NCBI RefSeq assembly: GCF_042477335.2
Contig: NC_091263.1
Span: 70,426,501-70,490,500, forward strand
DNA from: Ovis canadensis
Taxonomy: Eukaryota > Chordata > Mammalia > Artiodactyla > Bovidae
Length of the DNA: 64,000 nucleotides
Direction of reading: 5' to 3'
Each line of letters opens with the position of its first letter. Position 1 is the first letter of the stretch. Below, in pieces: positions 42,641 to 54,286 of the stretch. A program made the position numbers and the translations under genes. A model generated the notes under the pieces. The model was given only the letters and a program-made list of their open reading frames with translations, was not told the origin of the DNA and made no database searches.

Positions 42641-43387
42641 GGTCCCCATTTAAATTTTTAAAAATAGATTTGTGTTAAATTATCAGATGTATGCACTTAA
42701 TCCAGAGATCAGAGAGAGTGGTACCATCTCCTGTCTGTTTCTGTGAGCTCTCTGCCCCAGGGTTGGATTAAGACCCCTCCAAGCCCTGATAAGCTTGTGG
42801 TGAGCTCCCCTAACCCCAACTGTACCTCAGAGGACAGCCACCAAGGCAGGAACAGGGCAGGAGGAGGTGTCAGATTGAAAAGAGACTGATTTAGGAGGCC
42901 AGGTTGCGGGGTGAGGTGAGGAGCTCAAAAGCATCTAGTTGAGAGGAGGGTGAAATCAGGGTTGAATCTGGGGATTCTGTGAGTCCAGGAGGCCATCCAG
43001 GTGGAGGTGTCCAGGCGGCGCTTCCCTAAATGGAGGCCCAGAAGAGGAATCAGGGGTGGAAAGAGGGAGCTGGGCTCTATCGGATGTCAAAAGACAGGCA
43101 GCCCGTGGGCCAAATTTAGCCAACAGGTGTTATTTGGTCTGTACAATCAATGTTCTTAAAAACGACATCAGCTCCACTTGAAAAAGTAGAGAATTTCACT
43201 TAGCAAAAGTCACATTTTTAGCTTCCTTTCAATAATCAGACGACCAGGCAATATTGGAACACTTTTCCACACGGAGATGATTAACCGGGGCTTGATTAAT
43301 CCAGAAGATTCCACTTGCGGCCCCTCTCTGTTGCCCCACAGACTGCCAGCTTTGATCCGTAGGCACTCAGTCATGCACTCAACCAGT
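42640..43387. other. Unique stretch with possible L2 relic
   Basis: 42880-43070 (gattgaaaagagactgatttagg, ggaggccatccaggtggag) looks like a worn repeat I cannot assign. No gene is seen. Confidence 0.4.
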
Positions 43388-43540
43388 CATGGTGTGTGTT
43401 CTCAGGCGTGTCCGACTCTGCAACCGCATGGACTGTAGCCCACCAGGCTCCTCGATCCATGGAATGTTTCCAGACAAGAATGCTGGAGTGGGTTGCCATT
43501 TCCTTCTTTACCACTGAGCCACCTGGGAAGCCCTCGGTGT
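43388..43540 (-). mobile_element. Bov SINE with internal deletion
   Basis: Jumps from gccatttccttct straight to ttaccactgagccacctggg, losing the middle of the tRNA-derived half. Confidence 0.85.
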
Positions 43541-43659
43541 CTACCATGTTCTGGTAAACTAAATGAGCAGGGACAATGATCCCTGGCTTCATAAAGCGTA
43601 GCGTACTGGGAATGAGGCTAGACAAGCAGAAAATGTATAAAATATGCCGAGTAGCAGGT

Positions 43660-43860
43660 GGTGGCAAGAGAAAGTCCAGGGGAGGGCTTCACTGAGGGGG
43701 AGACATTGAACAAAGGCCCAGAGAGGCTGAATGAATGAACTGGGTGGATAATCCAGAGAAGGAAGGTGCCAGCAAAGGGAAGGGCAGGCAAAGGCCCTGG
43801 GAGAGAGTCCACCTCATCAGTTAGGGGAGCTGTGAGGAAGCCAGCATGGGGAAGGGATGA
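43660..43860 (-). mobile_element. L2 relic
   Basis: gagacattgaacaaaggccc, gaaggtgccagcaaaggg and aggcaaaggccctgggag words. Confidence 0.5.
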
Positions 43861-43879
43861 CCACACACCAGATTCTATA

Positions 43880-44022
43880 GGGCCTGTCCATGGAGTTTTC
43901 CAGGCAAGAATACTGGAGTGGGTTGCCATCTCCTCATCCAGGGGATCTTCCTGACCCAGAGATCAAACTAGCATCTTTTACATTGGCAGGCAGATTCTTT
44001 ACCACTGAGCCACCTGGGAGGC
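43880..44022 (-). mobile_element. Bov-tA SINE, truncated
   Basis: gtccatggagttttccaggc to accactgagccacctgggag, immediately followed by a GT microsatellite. Confidence 0.87.
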
Positions 44023-44050
44023 CTGTGTGTGTGTGTGTGTGTGTGTGTAT
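44023..44050. repeat. (GT)n microsatellite
   Basis: About 13 uninterrupted GT units abutting the SINE, followed by ataaatatat. Confidence 0.93.
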
Positions 44051-44242
44051 AAATATATCCCATACCTCCCTCTGTTTTTGGCATCTCTTCCTGGAAGTTG
44101 GTATGTACAAATATCTGTGCTCTTGTTTTTGAATTCAAATGCATGAAGTTCCTTCCCAGAGGTTCAGTATCACAAAATATGCCAGATATTTATATCCTAG
44201 GAATATGATGAGGATAAGAATTACTGTTCACTGAATACTTGG

Positions 44243-44362
44243 CTTGGAGAAGGAAATGGCAACCCACTCCAGTGTTCTTGCCTGAAGAATCCCAGGGAAA
44301 GAGGAGCCTGGTGGGCTGCCGTCTATGAGGTCGCACAGAGTTGCACACAACTGATGCAACTT

Positions 44363-44403
<41 letters not shown>
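44243..44403 (+). mobile_element. Bov-A SINE with (AGC)n tail
   Basis: ttggagaaggaaatggcaacc to gatgcaacttag, then uninterrupted AGC units from 44363 to 44403 (41 nt). Confidence 0.9.
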
Positions 44404-44405
<2 letters not shown>

Positions 44406-44766
44406 TACCTGGTTAGAAAAAAAGCAAATATAAAACAATAAGGACAAGACTTTTTCAAAGTACTCAAACTTGCCTCAAATTTTAATAAGATCCTCTGTAC
44501 ACTCATTTATTTGCTACTAAAAATTGAAATACACATCAAAAGTTTTATTGCAGCTCAAGTTTTTGAAAACAGAGAATTTAGTTAACAGATCCTCTCCTAG
44601 TTACGCTCCAGCCAATGTTTTCTTTACATTCCTTCCACACAAATTAATTTGCCTCAAATTGTTGGCCTGGAGTTTCATCTTCTGGATTTAAGGCTTCTAA
44701 AATAGGCAGTGCTTGAGAGCGGTTGTGCCTCTCTGGGTCAAATCAAAAAGTGGAACTAGGGCATAT
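44404..44766. other. AT-rich unique stretch
   Basis: No gene or repeat family recognised. Confidence 0.45.
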
Positions 44767-45214
44767 TGTTGTTGTTATTGTTCATTTGCTCAGTCGTGTC
44801 TGACTCTTTGGGACCCCATAGACTACAGCACACCAGGCTTCCCTGTCCATCACAAGCTCCTGGATCTTACTGAAGCTCATGTCCATTGAGTCAGCGATAC
44901 CATCCAACCATCACATCCCCTGTCATCCCCTTCTCCTCCTGCCTTCAATCTTTCCCAGCATCAGAGTGTCTTCCAATGAACTGGCTCTTCGCATCAAGTG
45001 GCCAAAATATTGGAGCTTTAGCTTCAATATCCATCCTTCCAGTGAATATTCAGGGTTGATTTCCTTTAGGATGGACTGGTTGGATCTCCTTGCAGTCCAA
45101 GGGACTCTCAAGAGTCTTCTCCAACACCACTGTTCAAAAGTATCAATTCTTCAGTGTTCAGCCTTCTTTATGGTCCAACTCACATCCATACATGGCTACT
45201 GGAAAAGCCAGCGT
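44767..45214 (-). mobile_element. BovB 3' fragment
   Basis: gttgttgttattgttcatttg to catacatggctactggaaaa, about 450 bp. Confidence 0.88.
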
Positions 45215-45499
45215 ATATTGAAGTCATTCAAATGAAAACTAGGTATATTCCTGATGTTACCCATATCAAGGTAGAAAAAAGGTGCAGAAAAAAGACATCA
45301 TGGAACTTATATTGTAGGTTATCAGAATATTGATACGCAGTTCTGTTTTATCGTAGAATAACTTTCCTAGGTTGCTGCATAGTGATCCTAAAATTCCTAG
45401 GTAGAAGAAACAGTACAAGAATAAAGATGCTGGCTACATCAACTCTGTGTCCTCGTTATTCCCCAGGCTAGAATTCTCAGAAACATCTCTATGATATGG

Positions 45500-45676
45500 G
45501 AACTTCCTTGGTAGCCCAGTGACTAAGACTCTGCACTCCCAGTGTAGGGGGCCCAGGTTCAATTCCTGGTCAGGAAGCTAGATCCCACATGCCAGACTAA
45601 GAGTTCACATGCCTCCACAAAGATGGAAGACCCCACGTGCCACAACTAAGCCCCAGTGCAACCAGATAAATATAAA
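45500..45676 (+). mobile_element. CHR-type SINE
   Basis: gaacttccttggtagcccag head, ttcaattcctggtcaggaag, and an ataaatataaa tail. Confidence 0.83.
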
Positions 45677-45732
45677 GCATCTCTGTGAATCCTTCCATTC
45701 TTGATTGTCAGCGGGGGGAAATGAAATCAATT

Positions 45733-46095
45733 GTGTTGGAGAAGACTCTTGAGAGTCCCTTGGACTGCAAGGAGATCCAACCAGTCCGTTCTGAAGGAGA
45801 TCAGCCCTGGGATTACTTTGGAAGGAATGATGCTAAAGCTGAAACTCCAGTACTTTGGCCACCTCATGCGAAGAGTTGACTCATTGGAAAAGACTCTGAT
45901 GCTGGGAGGGATTGGGGGCAGGAGGAGAAGGGGACGACCCAGGATGAGATGGCTGGATGGCATCATGGAGTCGATGGACGTGAGTCTGAGTGAACTCCGG
46001 GAGACGGTGATGGACAGGGAGGCCTGGCGTGCTGCGATTCACGGGGTCGCAAAGAGTCGGACATGACTGAGCACTGAACTGAACTGAACTGAATA
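45733..46095 (+). mobile_element. BovB 3' fragment
   Basis: Begins gtgttggagaagactcttg and ends gaactgaactgaactgaa. The ends are clean and it is among the least diverged copies here. Confidence 0.9.
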
Positions 46096-46924
46096 GTCAA
46101 AATAATGAAATGGATTGATTTTTACCCCCAAAGAGATATAACAATCTTCAAATCTAACGTTGGTTATTAGAATCGCCTTTGGAACCCAGGACGCTAAAAC
46201 AGTAAGTAAATAAAAAGTCCAAACCAAAATGTTTTGAGAAAAAAGAGGAGGCCGGGTTGAAATATATGGGTACCAAAGAATACCAAAGAGTGAGTCATTG
46301 TGTAACGGTATGGCTGCTGATTGTCAGTCCATAAAAAATATGTTCCTGGCGTCAGTTCCCTGAATGCCTTAAATGCGACTCACTCAGCGATGGAACATTT
46401 TGTATTTGCTCTTTTTCTGTGTGGCATTGTCAACAACATCATGCACAAAAGTACAAGACGAACCCCAGGAGTGGACTCGCATGTCAGCTACAGGCCTTAG
46501 GTGATGAGGCCCTGATGCAGAGCCATCAGCTGGAACCAGCTGGAACCCCGGCTGAAGTATCACTTCTTCCCAGTCCATTTCTTATCAGCCCCCCAACCCC
46601 CATTCCATTCCTGGTTTGAGGCCTGGAGGATAGGGCCTTTTCCTGAGACTGCAGATTTATCTGTAGCCGGTAGGTGACACTGTAGTGCCAGAAATAGCCA
46701 GACTGGGCTGAGTGGACTGTGGCCCCAGAACCAACCAACCGAGTTTTCAAATAATCGAAACGTGTGCACATACAGCTCTAGAATCTTAGCATCGGCCAAT
46801 TTGCAAGCTAAGACAGGAAATGCTGCACCCGAGCTCTGCGGGTAGGAAGTTCCAGTGGGTAGCTGGTTTCAAGAGGCGTTTATTCTGTGGTATATATGTG
46901 TGAATTAATTCCTTGCCAGTCAGT
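46096..46924. other. Unique stretch, no gene recognised
   Basis: Ordinary composition. A near-tandem agctggaacc duplication lies at about 46530-46548. Confidence 0.45.
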
Positions 46925-47190
46925 GAGGTTATTCACTGAGCACCTACTAAGTGCCCGCGAGCTGTGTTAAATGCTGTAGATTCAGCTGTGACTAGGACTG
47001 ACTGAATACATACCTGCCTTGGGGGAGTTTGGAGACAGAAATATCAACGAGCAATTTAAAGACTAAGAAAATTACAGGTTGTGATATCAAGGAAACAAAC
47101 AGATTTATGTGATGGAGATAATGGAAGGAGAGAACTAGGTGAGGAGGTGAGGTTTCAAGGGGAAGGCTCCAAATTTCTCAGATAAGAGCA
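46925..47190 (-). mobile_element. L2 relic
   Basis: ttcactgagcacctactaagtg, gattcagctgtgactaggac and gaggtgaggtttcaagg are in antisense L2 order. Confidence 0.55.
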
Positions 47191-47589
47191 GGGTTTTAAA
47201 AGCAACCTCCAGATGGCCTGTGCAATCACGCTGACGGGCAAAGTTTAACGATGCCAGTAGTACGTGTTTTGCCTCTGTTACCCAGGTAGCAGGCCTGGAG
47301 GCAAAGGTGAGCTGTAAACACCAGGCTTCTTTGACTGAGAGGGGGCGGACGAAGCCACAGCGACTAACTAGAGACCAGTGCCTGGGAGCCCCTCCTGGCC
47401 CCCAGGACTGCGAGTGGTGGGGGAGCAGGAGGCCAGGGGCCTTAGGGTCTAGCAGGCGAACATCTGCCCAGTGTGGCTGCAGACTTCCCGCCTGGGGACG
47501 GCTGCCCTGCACGTCCCAGGGGAGAAGCTTGGCTTTACCCCCTCACTGCAGCTGACGCTCATTTGCCCCTGGCAGATCTGCATACACTT
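47191..47589. other. GC-rich unique stretch
   Basis: No exon or promoter signal recognised. Confidence 0.4.
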
Positions 47590-47808
47590 GTCACACACAG
47601 ACACACACACACACTCTCATACATGCACAGACTCGTTCACCCAAATGTTCACACCCACACATTCACGGTCTCATCCGATTCACCTACTCAGACTCCTGTG
47701 CTCACACATATATTTATACATGTGGTCATAGCTTACACACTCAAGCTTTCACAGCCACACGGTCATTCATTTATCCTCATAATTACACACCCTCAAACAT
47801 ATATACTA

Positions 47809-47997
47809 GGTGCTAGGTGCTCAGTCGTGTCTGACTCTGCGACCCCATGGACTGTAGCCTGCCAGGCTCCTCCGTCCGTGGGATTCTCCAGACAAGAATA
47901 TTGGAGTGGGTTGCCATTTCTTCCTCCAGAGGATCTTCCCGACCCAGGGATCAAGCCCGTGTCTCCTGCATTGGTAGGCAGATTCTTTACCACTGAA
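47809..47997 (-). mobile_element. Bov-tA SINE in the CA tract
   Basis: gctaggtgctcagtcgtgtc to gcagattctttaccactga. It is fused at 47998 to BovB sequence. Confidence 0.87.
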
Positions 47998-48140
47998 GGG
48001 GGCAGCAGAGGATGAGATGGCTAGATAGCATCACCGACTCGATGGACATGAGTTTGAGCAAACTCCGGGAGACAGTGAGGGACAGGGAAGTCTGGTGTGC
48101 TGCAGTCCATGGGGTCACAAAGAGACGGACACAGCAATAA
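47998..48140 (+). mobile_element. BovB 3' tail fused to the Bov-tA
   Basis: ggggcagcagaggatgagatgg to aaagagacggacacagcaat, with no spacer from the opposed SINE. Confidence 0.85.
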
Positions 48141-48720
48141 ACATATACACTCACACCTTTAAACGCACGCGCTCATGCAGTCACTAATATAGACACTAGT
48201 ATAGTCACACAATTTTATACTCAAATATACTTAAATCTGCTCCCAAACATATACCCTCAAACATTTACACACACTTCCATTTGCACCTACTCAGTCACAC
48301 ACATTCACACATACAAACATTCACGCATGTTGATGTATCTGTGCACGTTGATTCACACACATGTAGTTAATGTAATTGTAATTGTGTAAGCACTCATACA
48401 CTTACACACGTACTCAAATGTTCTACACCTCACACACATTCATATTCACAACACACTTTCACACACCCACTCTGCATTCCCTGACGTACATATATCCCAC
48501 ACATTCATACCTCAGCCCATTCACAGACACTTTCACACACACTTGCCAACATGTCTGCTTATACACATAGCCATATACATACACACACACAAACATTCAC
48601 ACGTGTTTATACTCAAGCTCACATATGTACACATGTATACTTACACACTCAAACATGGCATACACTCACACATGCACGTAGCTGCACACACAGACATTTG
48701 CGAGGTCACATGCTCACTCA

Positions 48721-49125
48721 CTTAAGGAGATGTGCTCAGCTGTCTAGCCATTCAGAAGCATCTAAAGACCTCTCCTCTGCGGTCTTTTGTGTGCTGTCTG
48801 TGTCAGGAGTTAGCGTGCTGACCAGACGATGAGAAACTGCCCAGGAACAGGTTTGGACACTGCCAGGCTCTGTACCCACCACATCTCCCCTGGACAGTGT
48901 TTCCTCACTGCCCACCTCGGGGGCCCTGGGAAAAGTCCTGGGCTGAGAGGTGCAGCAGCTGGGGCCAGACCCGCTGGGAACAGCCACAGCTGTCACAGAT
49001 CCAGCCAAGGGCCAGGCATGTGGTCTGATAGGTGGGAAGCCACATAGGGATTCCGGGGACCACAGGCTACAGAATCACTGTTTACTGCTCCCCCAGCCGA
49101 GTGTTACAACTTTGTACAAATAAAG
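48721..49125. other. Unique stretch, no gene recognised
   Basis: Mixed composition with only short overlapping frames. Confidence 0.45.
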
Positions 49126-49138
49126 AAACATTTGTTGA

Positions 49139-49447
49139 AAGGGAAAGTCGCCGGGTCATGTCCGGCTCTTTGCGACCCCATGGACTATACAGTCCATGGA
49201 ATTCTCCAGGCCAGAATACTGGAGTGGGTAGCCTTTCCCTTCTCCAGGGAATCTTCCCAACCCAGGGATCAATCCCAGGTCTCCCACGTTGCAGGCGGAT
49301 TCTCTACCAGCTGAGCCACATGGAAAGCCCAAGAATACTGGAGTGGGTAGCCTATCCCTTCTCGAGGGGATCTTCCCGACCCAGGAATCAAACCGGGGTC
49401 TCCTGCACTGCAGGAGGATTCTTTACCAACTGAGCTATCAGGGAAGC
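49139..49447 (-). mobile_element. Bov-A2 SINE (dimeric) with TSD
   Basis: Perfect 13-bp TSD aaacatttgttga at 49126-49138 and 49448-49460. Confidence 0.93.
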
Positions 49448-49466
49448 AAACATTTGTTGAGGGCTT

Positions 49467-49753
49467 TTAAAAAAATCATTTATTTGTTTGGCTGTGCTGT
49501 TCTTTGTTGCTGTGCGGGCTTTTTCTCTAGTTGTGGTGAGCAGGGGTTACCCTCTAGTTCCGGTGCACGGGCTCCAGAGTGTTTGAGCTTCAGCAGTTGC
49601 AGCTCCCAGGCTCCAGGGTAAATGCTCAGTAGTTGTGGCACACGGGCTTGGTTGCTCCACATCATGTGGGATCTTTCCAGATCAGGGATTGAACCTCCGT
49701 CTCCTGCATTAGCAGGCAGATTCTTTACCATTGAGCCACCAGGGAGACCCTGT
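49467..49753 (-). mobile_element. CHR-type SINE (long form), adjacent to Bov-A2
   Basis: tcatttatttgtttggctgtgc to ccaccagggagaccctg. The word gagggctt recurs at 49459-49466 and about 49755-49762 as a likely TSD. Confidence 0.87.
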
Positions 49754-50346
49754 AGAGGGCTTATTTTAGGGACCAGAGGCCACAGATCATCTGATGGACC
49801 ACGGACCATCTCAGTCTACAGGCTCTTTCATTTGGGCAGCACGTGAAAAATTTTTTAATCTCAAGATCTCTGTGGGAGGGGAGAGCACTTCCAGAAGAAT
49901 GGAGTAAGGACCTCTGAAAATCCAGCCCTCTGTAAGGACAATGAGGATGTTGGCAAAAGTAGTCAAAATCAACTTTTTCAGTGTTCTGGAAATTAACCAA
50001 AGTCTTACAGCATTCCCAGGAACATTTATTTTAAGAAAAACAAACTGAGTAAGAGCCGTGAACTTTTGTGGCTATTATCCAAGTCCATCTTCTCTTCCCA
50101 GCTCTTCAGTAGCCTTGAAAACCAACAGTTTCACAATCATGATAGCCAGGAAAAACAGTCATTTAGCAGCATCTGAAGGGGGAAGGAGGGCTTGGTGCTC
50201 CCTAAAATGTCCTGTCCCTGGGGCTTTGTCATTATTTGACCTGTTGGAAGTTACCTGGACATCTCTGCTCCCACAGCTTGTCTTTATTTGACCTGACTCA
50301 GCTCTGTCAGTGTGAACAGCCTTTTCCCTAGGGAACTTTTGTCAAA
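49754..50346. other. Unique stretch
   Basis: No recognised gene or repeat family. Confidence 0.45.
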
Positions 50347-50376
50347 AAAAGAAAGAAAGAAAGAAAGAAAGAAAGG
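50347..50376. repeat. (GAAA)n microsatellite
   Basis: About six GAAA units following an A-run. Confidence 0.92.
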
Positions 50377-51067
50377 TCAGCAGCAATAATTTAACATAAA
50401 ATCTGCCTGAAGCACTGATAACAGATGGAACACACAAGAAGCTGCACAAAAAAAATGTAAAAGGAAAGCTGGGGAATGATACATCCATAGAGGACTTTGA
50501 AAAGCTCCAATATGTTATTGGAGGTCTAGAAGGCCATGCACATGGGCAGGGCAAGGCACCTGTCCAGGAAATAACCAAGATGGCCCTAGTGGTTCACTTC
50601 TGGCTGACCTTGAGGCTCTGTAGACACAGAAAGTGAAGATCCTAAACTGTCTGATAGAGCATCAGAAGCATGTCTCAACACACAGAGCCTCTCATCCAGG
50701 CTGGGAGACTTACTGGTGCAAGGCATTTAAAGAAATCTCTGTTCCATCATTAGCAGACCATTATGTTAACCAGACAGAGATTTCGGTGACCACACATAAC
50801 AAAGAACACAGATTTTACAGAATTCATTCAGGGACTTCACCAGACAAACAAACAGCAGCAGCGGCAATGATGCATAACAACAACACACCCTGGGGAGGTG
50901 GGGGGTGTCTAATTTTTAGAATTGCTACACTTACTATTTAAAATGCAAACATTTCTGCAAATTTGCAAGACACACAAAGAAACAGGAAAGTATGACCCAT
51001 ACATGAGGGGAAAAGAAACCAACTGAAACTATCTTTGAGGAAGGCCAGATGGTGGATTTACTAGACA
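50377..51067. other. Worn repeat-like DNA, unassigned
   Basis: A-rich sequence (accagacaaacaaacagcag and similar) probably from an old LINE. No family was assigned and no gene is seen. Confidence 0.35.
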
Positions 51068-52800
51068 AAGACTTTATTTTTTGATAATCTTTATTGGATT
51101 GTAGTTGATTTACAATGTTGCATTACTTTCAGGTGTACAGCAAACTTATGCCAGTGGTCCTTGCAGCATTATTTGCAATAATCCAAAGACGGGTGCAACC
51201 CAAATGTCCATCAATAAACAAAATGTGATATCATACATACCATGGAAAAGTATTTAGCCATGAAAAGGTCACTCACCTAGAACCAGACATCCTGACAAAG
51301 GCATTCCAGTCACACTCATCTCTCATGCTAGCAAAGGAATGCTCAAAATTCTCCAAGCGAGGCTTCAGCGGTAGATGAACCAAGAACTTCCAGATGCTCA
51401 AGCTGGATTTAGAAAAGGCAGAGGAACCAGAGATCAAATTGCCAACATCCACTGGATCATCGAAAAAGCAAGAGAGTTCCAGAAAAACATCTACTTCTGC
51501 TTTATTGACTACACCAAAGTCTTTGTGTGGATCACAACAAACTGTGAAAATTTATTCAAGAGATGGGAACACCAGACCACCTGACCTGCCTCTTGAGAAA
51601 TCTGTCTGCAGGTCAAGAAGTAACAGCTAGAACCGGACTTGGAAAAACAGACTGGGGAAGGAGGGAAATTGGGAAAGGTTCCAAACTGGGAAAGGAGATG
51701 TCAAGGCTGTATATTGCCACCTTGCTTATTTAACTTATATGCAGAGTACATCATGTGAAATGCCGAGCTGGATGAAGCACAGGCTGGAATCAAGATTACT
51801 GGGAGAAATAACCTTAGATATGCAGATGATACCACCCTTACGGCAGAAAGTGAAAAGGAACTAGAGCCTCTTGATGAAAGTGAAAAAGGAGAGTGAAAAA
51901 GCTGGCTTAAAAACTCAACATTCAAAAAACCAAGATCATGGCACTTGGTCCCATCACTCCATGGCAAATAGATGGGGAAACAATGGAAAGTGTCAGGCTT
52001 TATTTTGGGGGCTCCAAAATCACTCTAGATGGTGACTGCAGCCATTAAATAAAAAAACGCTTGCTCCTTGGACGAAAAGCTGTGACAAGCCTAGACAGCA
52101 TATTAAAAAGCAGAGATATTACTTTGCCAACAAAAGTCCATATAGTCGAAGCTATGGTTTTTCCAGGAGTCATGTATGGATGTGAGAGTTGGATCATAAA
52201 GAAAGCTGAGCACCGAAGAATTGACGCTTCCGAACTGTGGTGTTGGAGAAGACTCTCGACAGTCTCTTGGACTGCAAGGAGATCAAATCAGTCAATCTCA
52301 AAGGAAATCAGTCCTGAGTATTCATTGGAAGGACTGAAGCTGAAGCTGAAGCTCCAATACTTTGGCTACCTGATATGAAGAACTGACTCATTGGAAAAGA
52401 CCCTGATGCTGGGCAAAACTGAAAGCAAGAGGAGAAGGAGATGACAGGGGATGAGATAGTTGGATGGCATCAGAGACTCGATGAACATGAGTTTGAGCAA
52501 GCTCCCGGGGGGTTGGTGACGGACAGGGAAGCCTGGCATGCTGCAGTCCATGGGGTCACAAAGAGTCAGACACGACTGAGCGACTGAACTGAGCTGATGA
52601 AAAGGTCTGAAGTACCAACATTTACTACTACACAGATGAACCTTGCAATCATGCTAAAGCGAAATGAGCCAGATAAAAAAGAACAAATATTATATGATTC
52701 CAATTATATGAGGTACCTAGAGTGGTAAATTCATAGAGTGGAAAGCAGATTAGTGGTTCCTAGATTCAGAGAGGAGGGGATAATAGAAAGTCATTGCTTA
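51068..52800 (+). mobile_element. L1 3' relic, interrupted by BovB
   Basis: 51068-51150 reads antisense (gattgtagttgatttacaatg). From 51150 it is sense (gcagcattatttgcaataatc, gtatttagccatgaaaagg). It resumes at 52608 (acacagatgaaccttgcaat). The head-to-head start suggests a 5' inversion. Confidence 0.7.
51271..52596 (+). mobile_element. BovB LINE, longest copy (1326 bp), with RT domain remnants
   Basis: Perfect 11-bp TSD atgaaaaggtc at 51260-51270 and 52597-52607. It encodes, in broken frames, RT blocks AGFRKGRGTRDQ (about 51400) and CFIDYTKVF (about 51500), the YADD box (about 51820), then the C-terminal LLLGRK...WTARRSNQS region. Frameshifts and stops make it inactive. Confidence 0.93.
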
Positions 52801-53326
52801 CTGCCTATGTAAAGCAGTCCTTCAGGCTGAAATGAAAGGACACTCAAGAGTAACTCAAATCGACAGGAAGAAATAAAGAGCACCAGCATAAAGGCATCTA
52901 CCCAGGTAATTCTAGAAGATAGCATAAATACATTCTTTGGTGTATAGCTCTTTTTTCTTTTGTTTAATTTTTAAACAAAAAGTGGGTAAGCTTATAACAC
53001 ATGAAGATATCATTTGTGTGGCCATAGGAGGACGAAGAAGGGGAGGGAACAGAACCTTAAAGGAGCCCTGGGCACATCGGTCATCATCTCAGCCCCCAAA
53101 GCCTGGTTCAGGCCCTGGCTCCCGAGTCAGTCATCTGACCGTTATTGGTCGCTCACTCTGGGGGATCTGGTGGTGGCCAAGAGAAACCCAGTGGTCCCTG
53201 CCTTTGCACACAGAGCTCCTGGCCCCAAAAGACAGGTGAGAAGGAGTTTTTCAGCGTCTGCTCAGAGCAGAGGGACTGGGTCCTGCTTGTGACTTTTAGA
53301 GGAATTTTGTCAGGCTTTGGCGTTAG
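52801..53326. other. Unique stretch, no gene recognised
   Basis: No repeat identified. A region at 53010-53250 reads open in two frames but has no splice or domain support. Confidence 0.4.
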
Positions 53327-53527
53327 GGCTTCCCTGGGGGCTCAGATGATGAAGAATCTGCCTGCAATCAGCAGACCCAGGTTCAGTCCCTGGGTAGAGA
53401 AGATCCCTGGAGAAGGGAACACTGCCCACTGCAGTATTCTTGCCTGGAGAGTCCCATGGACAGAGGAGTCTGGCAGGCCATGGTCTGTGGGGTCACAAAG
53501 AGTCAGACTTCCACTTTCTTTCACTTT
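53327..53527 (+). mobile_element. Bov-tA SINE
   Basis: gggcttccctgggggctcag head to gggtcacaaagagtcagact. Confidence 0.87.
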
Positions 53528-54079
53528 TGGCTTCAGGGAGAGAGTTCCAGGTACGAGGCAACCTTCCGTTTTCTGCGCCTCACTTTCCTCCTTGTTTCTG
53601 CTGCCCCTCCTCGACCTCTGCTCTTTCAATTGGTTGTTCATTATGCAAAGCCTCCGCTCTCACCTTGACCTGGGAGCTAGGGGTGGAGGATGGGGCGGTG
53701 GGGCAGGAAAGTTGTGAGAGTGTGGCATGGGAAAGGGGGGCGGCACCAGAATCAGCGTGTGCAGAGCTCTCACCATCTACCCCCAAGCCAGTGCTCCTGT
53801 TCGCCCTCCTGTCCAGATACACACACAGCTTTCCTTGCAAAAATTCAGCAGTAGAAACTGTTCTTACCTCTGCACATATAATTGTGTGTGTACGCGTGCG
53901 TGTAACAGGATGCTAAATTGCAGCTTCCTACTCAGTCACCAAGATAAAATGGATAAGACATTCCAGGCCACGATGCAAATGGTCAGAGGAAATTAACAAA
54001 AACCCACTGTAAGACCTTAGCAGGTTTTCCAAGCATTGAGGATCTCATGATCTAGTTATTGGAGATTAAATAAACTTCT
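53528..54079. other. Unique stretch
   Basis: A short GTGTGTGTACGCGTGCGTGT tract lies at about 53884-53904. No gene is seen. Confidence 0.45.
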
Positions 54080-54286
54080 GAGTGGTTAGTGGCTCAATTG
54101 TGTCTGACTCTTTGAGACCTTGGACTATAGCCTGTCAGGTCCCTCTGTCCATGGGTTTCTCAAGGCAAGAATACTGAAGTGGGTTGCCATTCCCTTCTCC
54201 AGGGGATCTTCCCAACCCAGGGATCAAAGCCAGGTCTCCTGCATTGCAGGCAGATTCTTTACCCTCTGAGCCACCAGAGAAGCCCA
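54080..54286 (-). mobile_element. Bov-tA SINE
   Basis: ggttagtggctcaattgtgtc to accctctgagccaccagag. Confidence 0.87.

Larger units (their letters stand above)
47590..48720. repeat. Long degenerate CA/CACATT-rich tract
   Basis: About 1.1 kb dominated by acacac, cacacattcacac and ttcacacac words, invaded by a Bov SINE and a BovB piece. The His/Thr-rich open frames are low-complexity artefacts. Confidence 0.85.

Noticed and set aside
44338..44403. Poly-alanine/poly-glutamine-like coding repeat
   Set aside because: The AGC run is the tail of a Bov-A SINE, not part of a gene.
47473..48015. His/Thr-rich 180-codon open frame
   Set aside because: Produced by CA-repeat DNA and a Bov SINE. Low-complexity artefact.
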